Assembly: GCF_015209505.1 (NCBI RefSeq)
Contig: NZ_JADEYC010000027.1
Coordinates: forward strand, 1-64,000
Reading direction: 5' to 3'
DNA length: 64,000 bases
From: Saccharopolyspora montiporae
Lineage (GTDB): Bacteria > Actinomycetota > Actinomycetes > Mycobacteriales > Pseudonocardiaceae
The notes below the pieces were generated by a model. The model saw only the letters and a program-made list of their open reading frames with translations, ran no database searches and was not told the origin of the DNA. Of the stretch, positions 52,061 to 61,179 are shown in pieces. The translations under genes and the position numbers were made by a program. Each line of letters starts with the position of its first letter. Within the stretch, counting starts at the first letter, position 1.

Positions 52061-52246
52061 CTCTTCCACGCGGATGACCGAGACGACCGAGCCGTCCCTC
52101 CCTTGAGGCCACCCGGGACAGCCGGTCCGACCGCGGGTGGCGCCCCCGGGATCGGCACGGCTCGTTTCTCCAGGTAGTGGCCACCGGGATTGCCGACCGG
52201 GCAGGGCGCCCGGACCACTCCACGATGACCACCGAAGTCGCCACCC
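52032..52246 (-). ncRNA. Candidate structured RNA (about 210 nt) ending at the intrinsic terminator
   Basis: No good coding frame covers this interval. Read on the minus strand, GGGTGGCG (52246-52239) can pair with CGCCACCC (52142-52135). CGAGCCGT (52164-52157) can pair with ACGGCTCG (52095-52088), crossing the first helix as a pseudoknot or alternative fold. Inside lie a CCGGGC/GCCCGG hairpin (52197-52213) and an AGTGG/CCACT helix (52176-52180, 52215-52219). A TACGAT -10-like box at 52252-52247 with TTGCCC 19 bp upstream is a possible promoter, though its predicted start falls near the 5' helix strand. It could be a small RNA, or a leader that attenuates the gene starting at 51970. It did not match any known class I can recall. 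Confidence 0.4.
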
Positions 52247-52334
52247 ATCGTAGCCGAGCACCCGCGGTGACGGGCAACACCGTGACCAACGGCTCGTCAC
52301 GAATCGGGAAACGGGCGCGCGCCCCGGCCCGAGA

Positions 52335-53150
52335 TCAGGCGAGCGCGTCCTCCAACACCCGCAGATAGCCCGCCGCGTGCCCGTCGATGTTCGGGTGGAA
52401 CGACTCGACCAGCGGCGCGCTGGGGCCGTTGACCCACTCGTCCTCGCCGCAGACACCGTGCCCGTCGAACTGCGAGCGCGGATCGGCGAAGGTGAACCCG
52501 GCCGCCTCGGCCCGCTCCCGGAGCACACCGGCCAGCACATCGGCACCGGCGTTGATCCGCTCGCGCTTGGTCTCGCTGAAACCGGGCACACCGCAGTCGC
52601 CGAGCTCGGCGAGCTTCGGATAACCCAGCACCACCACCTCGGCCGCCGGAGCGGCCCCGCTGATGCCGTCGTAGGTGTCGTCGAGCTTGTCGGGCAACTC
52701 GGAGCGCATCTCCTGCTCGGCAGTGCTGACCGCCTCGTCGCACCCGGCGTCGTCCCCGAGCAGGCAGCTCTGGATCACATCGGCGAATCCGACGTCGTTG
52801 CCGCCGATCGAGACGGTCACCAGCGTGGTGCTCTCGTCTAGCGCGTCGAGCTGCTCGGCGTCGACGTCGTCGGTGACGGCCCCCGAGCAGGCCACGAACG
52901 CGAACTCGGTGACACCGGCGGCATCGGCGTAGAGCTGCGGGTAGGCGTGCGGGCCGCGCCGGCAGTCACCGCTGTCGTCGAAGTACTCCCGGGTGCCGAC
53001 CCCGGACGAGTAGGAATCGCCCAGCGCGACGTAATCATCCGAAACCTGCTGCGCGGGCGGAGCAGCCGATCCGGGCGCGGCGAACACCGTGCCGGACAGC
53101 GCGAGCGCGGTCAACGCGACCATGGCGGAGAGGGGGCGTCTGCGGCGCAT
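52335..53150 (-). CDS. Secreted SGNH/GDSL esterase-lipase
   Basis: This 271-residue protein has a Tat/Sec-like signal peptide (RRRR, then a hydrophobic core, cleavage near GSAA). Mature SGNH blocks are YVALGDSYSSG (nucleophile S46), a block II Gly region, GGND (116-119) and the catalytic Asp/His pair in HPNIDGH (D256, H258 region). Several Cys residues suggest disulfides, as in Streptomyces lipases of this type. It hydrolyses ester or acyl glycerides outside the cell. ATG 53150 has GGAGG 5 nt upstream. It is monocistronic. Confidence 0.9.
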   Translation of the reverse strand: MRRRRPLSAMVALTALALSGTVFAAPGSAAPPAQQVSDDYVALGDSYSSGVGTREYFDDSGDCRRGPHAYPQLYADAAGVTEFAFVACSGAVTDDVDAEQLDALDESTTLVTVSIGGNDVGFADVIQSCLLGDDAGCDEAVSTAEQEMRSELPDKLDDTYDGISGAAPAAEVVVLGYPKLAELGDCGVPGFSETKRERINAGADVLAGVLRERAEAAGFTFADPRSQFDGHGVCGEDEWVNGPSAPLVESFHPNIDGHAAGYLRVLEDALA

Positions 53151-53566
53151 GCATCCTCCGATCGGAGAGCGAGAACTCCCCCATTGAAGGAATATTCATC
53201 CGCACCTCCGCCGGCATGGCGACTAACCGACAGGTGAAACGGCATTGGCATCGCGCACGCGGATTCTTCCCGCATCGTCCGCACGTTCAGCGCGCGGACA
53301 CCGCCGGCTGCTGCATTCGGTCGGCGAACCCGCGCACCCACCGCCGCGCACTCGACCGGACGGCGCACCGCAGCACGGAACCGGCCACCGAACGGCCGCG
53401 CGTCGCGGAAATTCCCGCGCACCACAACACCACCCGTCCAGACCAGCGGACCGGGCGGCGCGGGACTCGATCGTCGAGGCGCCGGTTGGCAGAACTCGCC
53501 CCCGAACACGCACCGGCCTCGCTACAGTCCTTCCACGGTCAGCTGATCCGGGGAGCCTCGATACTG
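53151..53566. other. Divergent intergenic region between the esterase and caspase-like genes
   Basis: No gene seen in 416 bp. AT-richer bases 53180-53205 probably hold the esterase promoter. TACAGT at 53523-53528 may be the -10 of the caspase-like gene, with no recognisable -35. The plus-strand frame entering 53567 from upstream is Arg-rich and lacks coding character. Confidence 0.45.
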
Positions 53567-56500
53567 ATGACTGACTTGTCCGGTGCGGGCGCGCGAGTTC
53601 TGGTCATCGCCACCACCGCCCACCGCGGTCAACAGCTGTCGCCAGTGGCCGAGAGCTACCACGACCTGCAGGCGGTCCTGGTTCATCGGTGCGGCGTACG
53701 TCCTGATCGATTGCGCTCCCTGCTCGACCCGCCCGATGCGCAGACCGTGGCGCGGACCATCCGCGAACAGGCACGACAAGCGCGGTCCGTGCTGCTCGTC
53801 CACTTCATCGGGCAGGCCGTGATCGGTCCTGGCGGCGAGCTGCACCTGGCCGTCGGTGGCACCGACGAACCGGCTCCCGGTGCAGCAGAGCACCAGACAC
53901 TTTCGCTGTCCGCGTTGCAGCGCGCAGTGGGCATCAGTCGGGCGTCCTCGGTTGTGGTCCTGCTCGACGTCGGTGTCACCGGAGCGTTCACCGTCGCGCC
54001 GGGGCGCGGGTTCTACGTCATCGGGACCGCAAGCCAGATCGCAGACAGCAGCCGCACCCCGCTCACCGGGGCGTTGATCGACCTGCTGCGCCACGGCGAC
54101 CCCCGACAACCACGAGCCCTGACCTTGGACGCGGTGTACGAGGCGCTCTTCCACGCCATGCGGGAGCACAACGGGCCATTGCCCCGCCGGTACACCGATG
54201 ACGGCGACGGGAACTCGGTCGTCGCGCTGAACGCCGAAGATCCCGGGTACGCGGCCATAGTTGGCCAGCAGGACCCCGCGGCGGGCCCATGCCCCTACCC
54301 CGGGCTCCCCGCGTTCGGTGCCGACGACGCCGAGCTGTTCTTCGGGCGCGAGCGGATGACCGAACGGCTGCTCAGCGCGGCCACGAGCGGCGCCGGCCCG
54401 CTCATCCTGGTCGGACCGGCGGGTTCGGGGAAGACCTCGTTGCTCAACGCGGCATTCCTCGTCCGGCCCGACGAGGACGGATCAGCAGACCGGACGCACG
54501 TGTCCCTGACCCCTGGCGCGAGCCCGCTGCGGAATCTGGCCGCCCACCTCGCCGCCCCGGAGGCCGCGGAGCTGTTGCGCGACGTTCCGCGCAGAGCCGG
54601 CGACATGGTGCCCGACCGGTGTTCGGTCGTGCTGATCGACCAGCTCGAAGAGTTGTTCACGCTCTGCCCGGATCCCGCGGAACGCGCCGCATTCGTGCGG
54701 GCGGTCACGGCCGTGGCGGACAAGGCGGTGGTCGTGCTGGCGCTGCGGGCCGACTTCTACGGTCACGCCGCTGCCCACCCGGAGCTGTTCGCCGCGCTGC
54801 GCGACAACCAGGTGATCGTTTCGCCCATGTCGCCGGACGAGCAACGAGCGGCGATCGAGGAGCCCGCGGCCGCGACCGGGTGGGAGCTGCAGGCGGGCCT
54901 GGCCGAGCTGATCGTGCACGACCTGAGCGATGCCGGCTCGCTCCCCCTGCTGGCGCACGTGCTGCGGGCTACCTGGGGCCGGCGCGCCGGTACGCGCCTG
55001 ACCATCTCCGGATATCTCGCCACCGGCGGGATCCGGAGCGCCATCGCCACCTCCGCCGAGCAGGTGTACCTGTCGCTGGACGGATCCGCCCGCGAGGCCG
55101 CCCGGCGCGCGCTGCCCCGGATGGTGCGCGCCGTCGAGCTCGCGGAGCTGCTGGACGGCGCGCCCGACCCAGCTGCCGCGCAACGCGCGATCGAGGCGTT
55201 CACCGACGCGCGGCTGGTGACCCGTGACCGGGCCACCGCGCGGATCAGCCACGAGGTGGTGCAGCACAACTGGCCCCGGCTGCGGGAATGGATCGAGGCG
55301 GACAGGAATTGGCAGCGCACCCGCAGGCAACTCGACGACGACGCCGCCGCGTGGCAGGAGGCCCAGCGCGATCCTGCCCTGTTGTACGGGGCATCCCGAT
55401 TGAGAGAAGCAACTGCGCGGGCCGCCGAGTCGCCGACCCGTGCCGCGGATCTCGAATCGGGGACGGCGACGTTCGTGGACGCGTCGTGGCGACGCGCACA
55501 CCGTCGTCGCCGTCGCCGCGAGCTGGCGGTCGTCTTCCTGGCGGTCCTGGCCTTGTTGGCACCGGCCGGCTTGGCCGGCGCCATGGCCTTCCACCACGAG
55601 GCCCAGCAGGCGAAGGATCGCGAACGGGCCCGACTGCTGGCTTCCGAAGCGGACGAGCTCCGCGCGCACCGACCTGGTCTGGCCAAGCAGCTCAGCCTGC
55701 TCGCCTACCAGATGGACCAGGGCATCGGACGCCGCGCGATGCTCGACAGCCAGAAAACCCCCGGGAGCATCAACGACCAGCAACCCGCTGTCGATGTCGC
55801 ATCCGGCGCCGATGGCCGGACGCTCGCGATCTCCACCGGTGACGGGGTCACATTGCGCGGCCCCAGCGGATCGGGGCGGATCAACGGCTTGGGAGCCGGA
55901 CCGGTCGCCGTGAGCCCGGACGGGAACTTGCTCGCTGCGGTCGACAACGACACGCGGGACGCATTGCTCCTGTGGGATGTCACGGATCCTGCGCACCCGG
56001 GGAAGATCACCGCCGCTCCGTTGACCAACGAGGCCACCGCGCTGGCCATCAGCGCGGACGGGACCACGCTCCACGCGGGCACGTCCTCGGGCAGCATTCT
56101 TGCCTGGGACATCACGGATCACGATGCGCCGAAACCCCGACCTGCGTTCGACGCGCACGACGCGGGTGTCGACTCGATCGCCACCTCGCCGCGCCGAAAC
56201 CTGGTCGCCAGCACCAGTGCCGACGGGAAGGTCGTGCTCTGGAACCCCGCGAACCCCGTTCCTCTGGCCACGTTCGACGGCGCGCCCCACGTGGAAACGT
56301 GGGGCGAGCACACCCCGCACCGGGTGGCGTTCGACCCGACCGGACGAGTGCTGGCGACTCCCGGAGTGAGTGGCGGTGGAGCGCCGAGCGTGTGGCGGAT
56401 CGAGGACCCCCGCGTCCCGCGGCGGATTCCCTTCGCGGACGAGACGCCTCTCGAAGGCACGTCATCGGGCCCGTGCACTAGCGGTGACGTGACCTCCGTG

Positions 56501-57859
56501 GCGTTCAACCCGAAGCGGGGCAACCTCGCCGCGGTCTGCGATGGCCAGTGGCACCTGGTGGACTACCCGACCGAGCCGGGCACCGGGACCCTTGCTGCGA
56601 CGGCGTGGATCGACGGAGTCGACGACCGCGGATCAGCGGTATTCGACCCGACCGGCCAACGACTGCGGCAAGCCACTGATCGCGGCATCCAGGTCTGGGA
56701 CGTCGCCGGCCCCGGCGAGCCCGGAGCCAGCGGTTTCCTGCCCGCAACACCCGGAACGGGAAGCCAGTTCGCGTACCGGGCAGCGGGGAAGAAGCAGCTC
56801 ATCGCCATGCGCAACGTGGGCACGAACTCGCTGTGGGACGTGACCGACCGCGCGCGGCCGCGAAAACTGGCCACCACACCGGCGCCGGACATGTTCACCG
56901 GCGAGGCCATCGCACTCGCCCCCGACGGCGAGATCCTCGCCTCCCCCGAGCTCTACGACAACGGCAGGCTGGTCGGGGTGAGCCTGCGCAGCACCTCCCA
57001 TCCCGCCGGCGAGCCGCTCGGCATGATCGAAGACCTGGACAACGGCATCGGTGCGCTGGCCTTCCACCCCACCAAGCCGATTCTGGCGGTATCCGACCAC
57101 CACGGTTTGGCCACCATGAACTCCGCTCCGAGCTCCGTGCGGTTGTTCGACCTCACCGATCCCGCGCACCCGGAAGAGATCGCTCAGCTCCCGGTGGAAG
57201 CGTGGCAGATCGACTTCACCCCGGACGGACGATCGCTCACCGCCATGCTGCACGGTGCGGACGCCACGGCTGCCGACGATCCGGATGCCCCGAAGCAGTT
57301 GCGCGGGTGGGACATCACCGACCCCGCACATCCGGCCGAGGAGTGGAGGGTTCCCCTACCAGGCGGGCTGAGCGCCTCGTTCGCCTACCGGCCGGACGGG
57401 AAGCTCTTCGCCGCCTACGACAACACGGGCCTGCTCCGGCTGTGGCCGGTCGTGGGCCACCAGCCGTCCGGCAGCCCCGTGAAGGTGCAGATCGGCGACG
57501 GTTTCGGCGGCGAGGCACCGGTGTTCAGCCCCGACGGGACGCGATTGGCGCTGGTCGCCCACCATGACGGCGATCCGAGCTACACCACTCGCCCCGAGAT
57601 CTGGGACGTGTCCACCCCGAACGCACCATTCCTGCAGCACTTCCTGCCCGGAGCGGAGAACACGAGCGTCTACTCGCTCGGCTTCAGCCCGGACGGGCGG
57701 ACGCTCGGCACCACCCGGGCCGGGGCGGGCATCGACCTGTGGGACACCGACCCGGCGCACGTCCCGGCCGGCCTCTGCAACGCGGTCGGTGACCCGATCA
57801 CCCCGCAGCAGTGGAAACGCTACCTGCCCGACCTCCCGCACGACCCGCCGTGCCGGTGA
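53567..57859 (+). CDS. Degenerate caspase-nSTAND NTPase-membrane helix-WD40 protein
   Basis: This 1430-residue protein has four parts. Residues 1-230 are a caspase-like (C14) fold, with the catalytic GHG replaced by GQA (82-84) and the DCCxSG loop by DVGVTG (134-139), so His and Cys are absent. Residues 240-640 are an nSTAND NTPase (CPYPGLPAF, FFGRERMTERLL) with Walker A GPAGSGKT (283-290) and Walker B VVLIDQLEE (354-362). Residues 651-675 are one membrane helix after a RRRRRR stretch. Residues from about 740 to the end are degenerate WD40-like repeats with many LWDVTDPAHP and WDITDPAHP segments. STAND proteins sense a ligand, oligomerise and activate an effector. With a dead protease domain, the N-terminus may act as an adaptor. 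The start is ATG 53567; the GGGGAG site is a little far. Confidence 0.85.
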   Translation: MTDLSGAGARVLVIATTAHRGQQLSPVAESYHDLQAVLVHRCGVRPDRLRSLLDPPDAQTVARTIREQARQARSVLLVHFIGQAVIGPGGELHLAVGGTDEPAPGAAEHQTLSLSALQRAVGISRASSVVVLLDVGVTGAFTVAPGRGFYVIGTASQIADSSRTPLTGALIDLLRHGDPRQPRALTLDAVYEALFHAMREHNGPLPRRYTDDGDGNSVVALNAEDPGYAAIVGQQDPAAGPCPYPGLPAFGADDAELFFGRERMTERLLSAATSGAGPLILVGPAGSGKTSLLNAAFLVRPDEDGSADRTHVSLTPGASPLRNLAAHLAAPEAAELLRDVPRRAGDMVPDRCSVVLIDQLEELFTLCPDPAERAAFVRAVTAVADKAVVVLALRADFYGHAAAHPELFAALRDNQVIVSPMSPDEQRAAIEEPAAATGWELQAGLAELIVHDLSDAGSLPLLAHVLRATWGRRAGTRLTISGYLATGGIRSAIATSAEQVYLSLDGSAREAARRALPRMVRAVELAELLDGAPDPAAAQRAIEAFTDARLVTRDRATARISHEVVQHNWPRLREWIEADRNWQRTRRQLDDDAAAWQEAQRDPALLYGASRLREATARAAESPTRAADLESGTATFVDASWRRAHRRRRRRELAVVFLAVLALLAPAGLAGAMAFHHEAQQAKDRERARLLASEADELRAHRPGLAKQLSLLAYQMDQGIGRRAMLDSQKTPGSINDQQPAVDVASGADGRTLAISTGDGVTLRGPSGSGRINGLGAGPVAVSPDGNLLAAVDNDTRDALLLWDVTDPAHPGKITAAPLTNEATALAISADGTTLHAGTSSGSILAWDITDHDAPKPRPAFDAHDAGVDSIATSPRRNLVASTSADGKVVLWNPANPVPLATFDGAPHVETWGEHTPHRVAFDPTGRVLATPGVSGGGAPSVWRIEDPRVPRRIPFADETPLEGTSSGPCTSGDVTSVAFNPKRGNLAAVCDGQWHLVDYPTEPGTGTLAATAWIDGVDDRGSAVFDPTGQRLRQATDRGIQVWDVAGPGEPGASGFLPATPGTGSQFAYRAAGKKQLIAMRNVGTNSLWDVTDRARPRKLATTPAPDMFTGEAIALAPDGEILASPELYDNGRLVGVSLRSTSHPAGEPLGMIEDLDNGIGALAFHPTKPILAVSDHHGLATMNSAPSSVRLFDLTDPAHPEEIAQLPVEAWQIDFTPDGRSLTAMLHGADATAADDPDAPKQLRGWDITDPAHPAEEWRVPLPGGLSASFAYRPDGKLFAAYDNTGLLRLWPVVGHQPSGSPVKVQIGDGFGGEAPVFSPDGTRLALVAHHDGDPSYTTRPEIWDVSTPNAPFLQHFLPGAENTSVYSLGFSPDGRTLGTTRAGAGIDLWDTDPAHVPAGLCNAVGDPITPQQWKRYLPDLPHDPPCR

Positions 57860-57865
57860 GCTCCA

Positions 57866-60679
57866 TCAGCCGCGCAGCACGGTGATCAGTCGGTCGAGAG
57901 TCGCGTTGGCGGCGGCCTCGGCTCGCAGCAGTTCGTCGAGCGATCTCCGGAAGAGCTCGTTGGTCTGCGGATCCATGCTCTCCTGGTGCCGGTCGAGGGC
58001 CGTCGCGCAGTTCTCGCTCCCCCGTCCCGCGAGCGTGCTGAACCGCACCCACTGCGCGTCGGCACGCGGATCGGGAATGCGGAAGTACTGCTGCGCGTCC
58101 CGGGCGATCCGACCGAAATCGACGCAGACCGGGAGGAAGGATGAAACATCGGCCCGCCCGGTCGGCGCTTCCGCCGCCCCGCTCAACGCGGTGGAGAATC
58201 GGGACTCCACCTCGTGCAGGCGCAGCGCCAGCTCCTCTCCCCCGTGTTCGTACCACGCGTTCACCTGCGCTTTCCTGGTCAGAACCGGGACCGGTCGATC
58301 CTCGGTCGGCGCGACGAGCTGTGCGACGCTGGACTCATCGGCATCCGGGTGGTTCTGCGTCCGTGTCGCGATCCCGACCGCCGCGGTCCCCACCGCTGCG
58401 ATGATCAGCAGCCCGACCACCCGGCGGCGGGCGGGCAGTGAACCGGAGTACGGCTGCGGTGATCGTCCCGTGCTCGGACGGACCACCGCTCCGGCGGCCG
58501 CAGCCACGCCGGCCGCGATCGCACCGGCGACTAACACCGGGGTGAGCATGACCCCGAACACCATCCCGGCCGGGATGGGATGCCACCTGCAGGAGGACTG
58601 CAGCGTGCTCAGCGGTTCGATGCAGCCGTCGATCGCCGTCAACGCATACATCCCCGAAAAACCCACCACCGCGGCGGTTTCCGCGGCGATGAGCGTACTG
58701 AGCAGCCGATAGGGGCCGGCCGGCACTGCGGCGGCGACGGCTGCCACCGCGGTCGCCGCGACCAGGACGGCCAGCAGCCACGCGAAATACCCCAAGGAGT
58801 AGATCGCACCCGCTCCCTGCGGTAACGGCTGCCAGGTGTGCAGGTACGCCTGCACGCCCAGCACGCCCACCCAGCCCAGGACCCCGGCGAGCACTCCGGG
58901 CAGCAGAACCCGGCGCAACCGCGGCAACGCCGTCTCCGAGGCGGGACGGTCCGCCGTGGATGCGAGGGGTGATCGCAACCAGCGCGGAGTACCGTCGTCG
59001 ACCGCCCACGCCAACAACGGCACGATCCACAGCGCGCCGACCGCGGTGAGGACGAACGCCGGCGCGGACACGCTGTCCAGCAAGGGCAGCACCGCGGCGA
59101 CCAGGTGCAGCGTGCCCGCGTGCTCGGTGGCTCCTCCACCAAGACCGCGAGCGAGCACTGCGCCGATCTGCTCCGTCCCGAACGGCGACCCGCTGGTGAG
59201 CCCGGTACCCGTTCCCTGCCACCACACGAACCACGACGACAGGGCCAGACCTGCGGCGGCGAGCCCGGCCACCATCGCCGACCGGGCAACCCGGTGCGAC
59301 GGCCACGTGGTGGCCGACAACCGGGCGCACTGTTCGACCCACCAGCCGATACCCGCGCCTGCCAGTACGACGAGCAGGAGGAACTCGGGACGGGGCGGCA
59401 ACCATTCGGTGACCGCGACGCGGTTCAGCATCAGCTCACCGACGACCATCCCCGCCCCCAGCCACAGCCCGGCTCGCGCTCCGGACGGGACGCGACGCGT
59501 GGTAAGCACGGCGTGCACCACGCCGCGCCACAGGGTCATCCCGGCCACAGCCATGACGAGACCCGCTACAACCAGGGTCAACCCCTCGTGGATCCAGCCG
59601 ATGAGGGGACTATCGGGATCCACGTAGGACACGTGCGAACGGAGTTGGGCGCTGATCAACGTGGCGGCCACACCGGTCAAGAACATCGGCAACGCCCGAA
59701 CCGCGAACAGCACTGCCGGATCTTGCACAGCATCGCTGCGGAGATCCCGCCGCGGGTGCACACGCCACACGTCCAGGAACGAGGTCCGGCCCGGTGCCGG
59801 CGCAGATCGCCACGTGGACCGGTGCGCACCCCACCGCAGCGCCGCCAGGTCGGCGTAGAGCTCCCGGCTGCGCAGCACATCCGACCGCGCGAGGTAGACG
59901 AGCACCACCAGCACACCGATCAACAGCACGGCTCGCGCCCCGATCGGCCGGTCACTCGCCCAGAACCCACCGGTCAACGCCGTGAGCGCCCACACCGCGT
60001 ACGGCAGCAGCACCGCTCCGAGGAACACCCGCCACATCGCAACGGTCGTATAGGTGAGCGTGACGTCACCGTGCCGAATGTGGGCGAGCTCGTGCAGCAC
60101 CACCGCCCGGAAGCGCTCGGGGTCATCGCCGGCACGAGCGACCAGCCCACCGTGCAGGCACACGGTGGGCCTGCGGTTGCTCCCGAACACGACCGCGTCC
60201 GTCGAGGCCGCTGCCGGATCGACCACGATCCGCGGCATCCGAACCAATCCCGCGGTCTGCGCCGCGTCCCGCACCTGCCGGAGCGCGCTCGTCTGCTGCA
60301 GCGCGACGAGCCCGTGCCGCCGGACCTTCCACACCGGGATCGCCCGGAACAACAGCGCCGTTCCGGCGACCACCAGGACCGGCCAGCCCAGGATGATCCA
60401 CCACGGCGGGGGCGGCTCGAACCGGGCCCGGCATTCCTCGTATGCCTCGTACTGCGGCATGAGCGCGAGCTTGGTCTGCAGGACGTCGTCGTCGGGGTCG
60501 GCCCCTCCGGCCAGCGCGCAACCGACGTTGCTCGACCCGGAGACGCCGCCCAGGACGTCCTGCATCATCGCCCCGCTGGCCACGATGAGCAGGACCGCGA
60601 GCAGTGCGAAACGCACCGTCGTTCCCGCGCCCAGGACCCGCTCGTCGACCCGCCGCGGCGCGGGGTCGGTAGGCATCAC
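57866..60679 (-). CDS. M48-family membrane metalloprotease, unusually long
   Basis: The 937-residue product has two N-terminal helices, then an M48 catalytic core with the zinc site HELAH (196-200) and the third ligand E273 in SRELYAD. Some twelve further hydrophobic helices follow, and a soluble C-terminal helical domain of about 150 residues, likely extracytoplasmic, with Cys residues. Ordinary HtpX has about 290 residues, so most of this protein is extra membrane domain. GTG 60679 overlaps the upstream gene as GTGA. It ends 6 bp from the convergent caspase/nSTAND gene. It could cleave membrane or envelope proteins in response to that sensor. The link is inferred from position only. Confidence 0.82.
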   Translation of the reverse strand: MMPTDPAPRRVDERVLGAGTTVRFALLAVLLIVASGAMMQDVLGGVSGSSNVGCALAGGADPDDDVLQTKLALMPQYEAYEECRARFEPPPPWWIILGWPVLVVAGTALLFRAIPVWKVRRHGLVALQQTSALRQVRDAAQTAGLVRMPRIVVDPAAASTDAVVFGSNRRPTVCLHGGLVARAGDDPERFRAVVLHELAHIRHGDVTLTYTTVAMWRVFLGAVLLPYAVWALTALTGGFWASDRPIGARAVLLIGVLVVLVYLARSDVLRSRELYADLAALRWGAHRSTWRSAPAPGRTSFLDVWRVHPRRDLRSDAVQDPAVLFAVRALPMFLTGVAATLISAQLRSHVSYVDPDSPLIGWIHEGLTLVVAGLVMAVAGMTLWRGVVHAVLTTRRVPSGARAGLWLGAGMVVGELMLNRVAVTEWLPPRPEFLLLVVLAGAGIGWWVEQCARLSATTWPSHRVARSAMVAGLAAAGLALSSWFVWWQGTGTGLTSGSPFGTEQIGAVLARGLGGGATEHAGTLHLVAAVLPLLDSVSAPAFVLTAVGALWIVPLLAWAVDDGTPRWLRSPLASTADRPASETALPRLRRVLLPGVLAGVLGWVGVLGVQAYLHTWQPLPQGAGAIYSLGYFAWLLAVLVAATAVAAVAAAVPAGPYRLLSTLIAAETAAVVGFSGMYALTAIDGCIEPLSTLQSSCRWHPIPAGMVFGVMLTPVLVAGAIAAGVAAAAGAVVRPSTGRSPQPYSGSLPARRRVVGLLIIAAVGTAAVGIATRTQNHPDADESSVAQLVAPTEDRPVPVLTRKAQVNAWYEHGGEELALRLHEVESRFSTALSGAAEAPTGRADVSSFLPVCVDFGRIARDAQQYFRIPDPRADAQWVRFSTLAGRGSENCATALDRHQESMDPQTNELFRRSLDELLRAEAAANATLDRLITVLRG

Positions 60680-61179
60680 GCCGTGGTCGACGTGCCGTCG
60701 CTGTCGTCGCGCGTTCGCCGTTGCAGCCGATCCACCACCTGGTCAGCGATACCCTGCGCAGCCTCGCGTTCCCACCCTTGCTGCGTGGCCGCTTCCACGA
60801 GCTGCTGCCGCAGGTGATCGAGCTGCTCAACGGTCAACGGCGGCACGATCACGTCCGAACTCTTCTTCCGGACGACCCTGCGCCACAGACCTTTCAGGCC
60901 GTTGGCCGCGCCGTCCACCACCGCACCGGCTGCCGCCTTGGCGGCCTCGTCGAGCACCAGCCACACGACCGGGGTCGCTAAGGCCACCACTTCACCCCAG
61001 CCGAAGCCCAAGGGCTCGCGCCGTCGCCCGGAACGCCGCAAGCGCCGCACGACCGAGGCATCGTCGAGCCGGACGAACCCGTCCACCAGGGGTAGTTCCT
61101 CGGGAGCCGCCACAGCTACGACGTCGCGGACCACGTCGCGCACCCGGTGCGTCCCGGAACTCGCTGCTTCGGTCCCCAT
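60676..61179 (-). CDS. Partner protein of the M48 protease, unknown family
   Basis: This 167-residue protein has an N-terminal HRVRDVVRDVVAVAAPEELPL with VDGFVRLDD, a basic RRLRRSGRRRE patch, a hydrophobic stretch VVALATPVVWLVLDEAAKAAAG (about 70-90), and a C-terminal helix QLDHLRQQLVEAATQQGWE. It could be membrane-associated. ATG 61179 is preferred over GTG 61185 because GGAGGG is then 7 nt upstream. The stop overlaps the M48 start, so the two proteins are made in a fixed ratio. I know no function for this family. Confidence 0.65.
   Translation of the reverse strand: MGTEAASSGTHRVRDVVRDVVAVAAPEELPLVDGFVRLDDASVVRRLRRSGRRREPLGFGWGEVVALATPVVWLVLDEAAKAAAGAVVDGAANGLKGLWRRVVRKKSSDVIVPPLTVEQLDHLRQQLVEAATQQGWEREAAQGIADQVVDRLQRRTRDDSDGTSTTA

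Noticed and set aside
52060..52246. SRP RNA, 6C RNA or SAM-type riboswitch identity for the structured RNA
   Set aside because: The SRP GGAAGGGAGCA loop, the C-rich loops of 6C and the SAM aptamer core were looked for and not found, so no class name is assigned.
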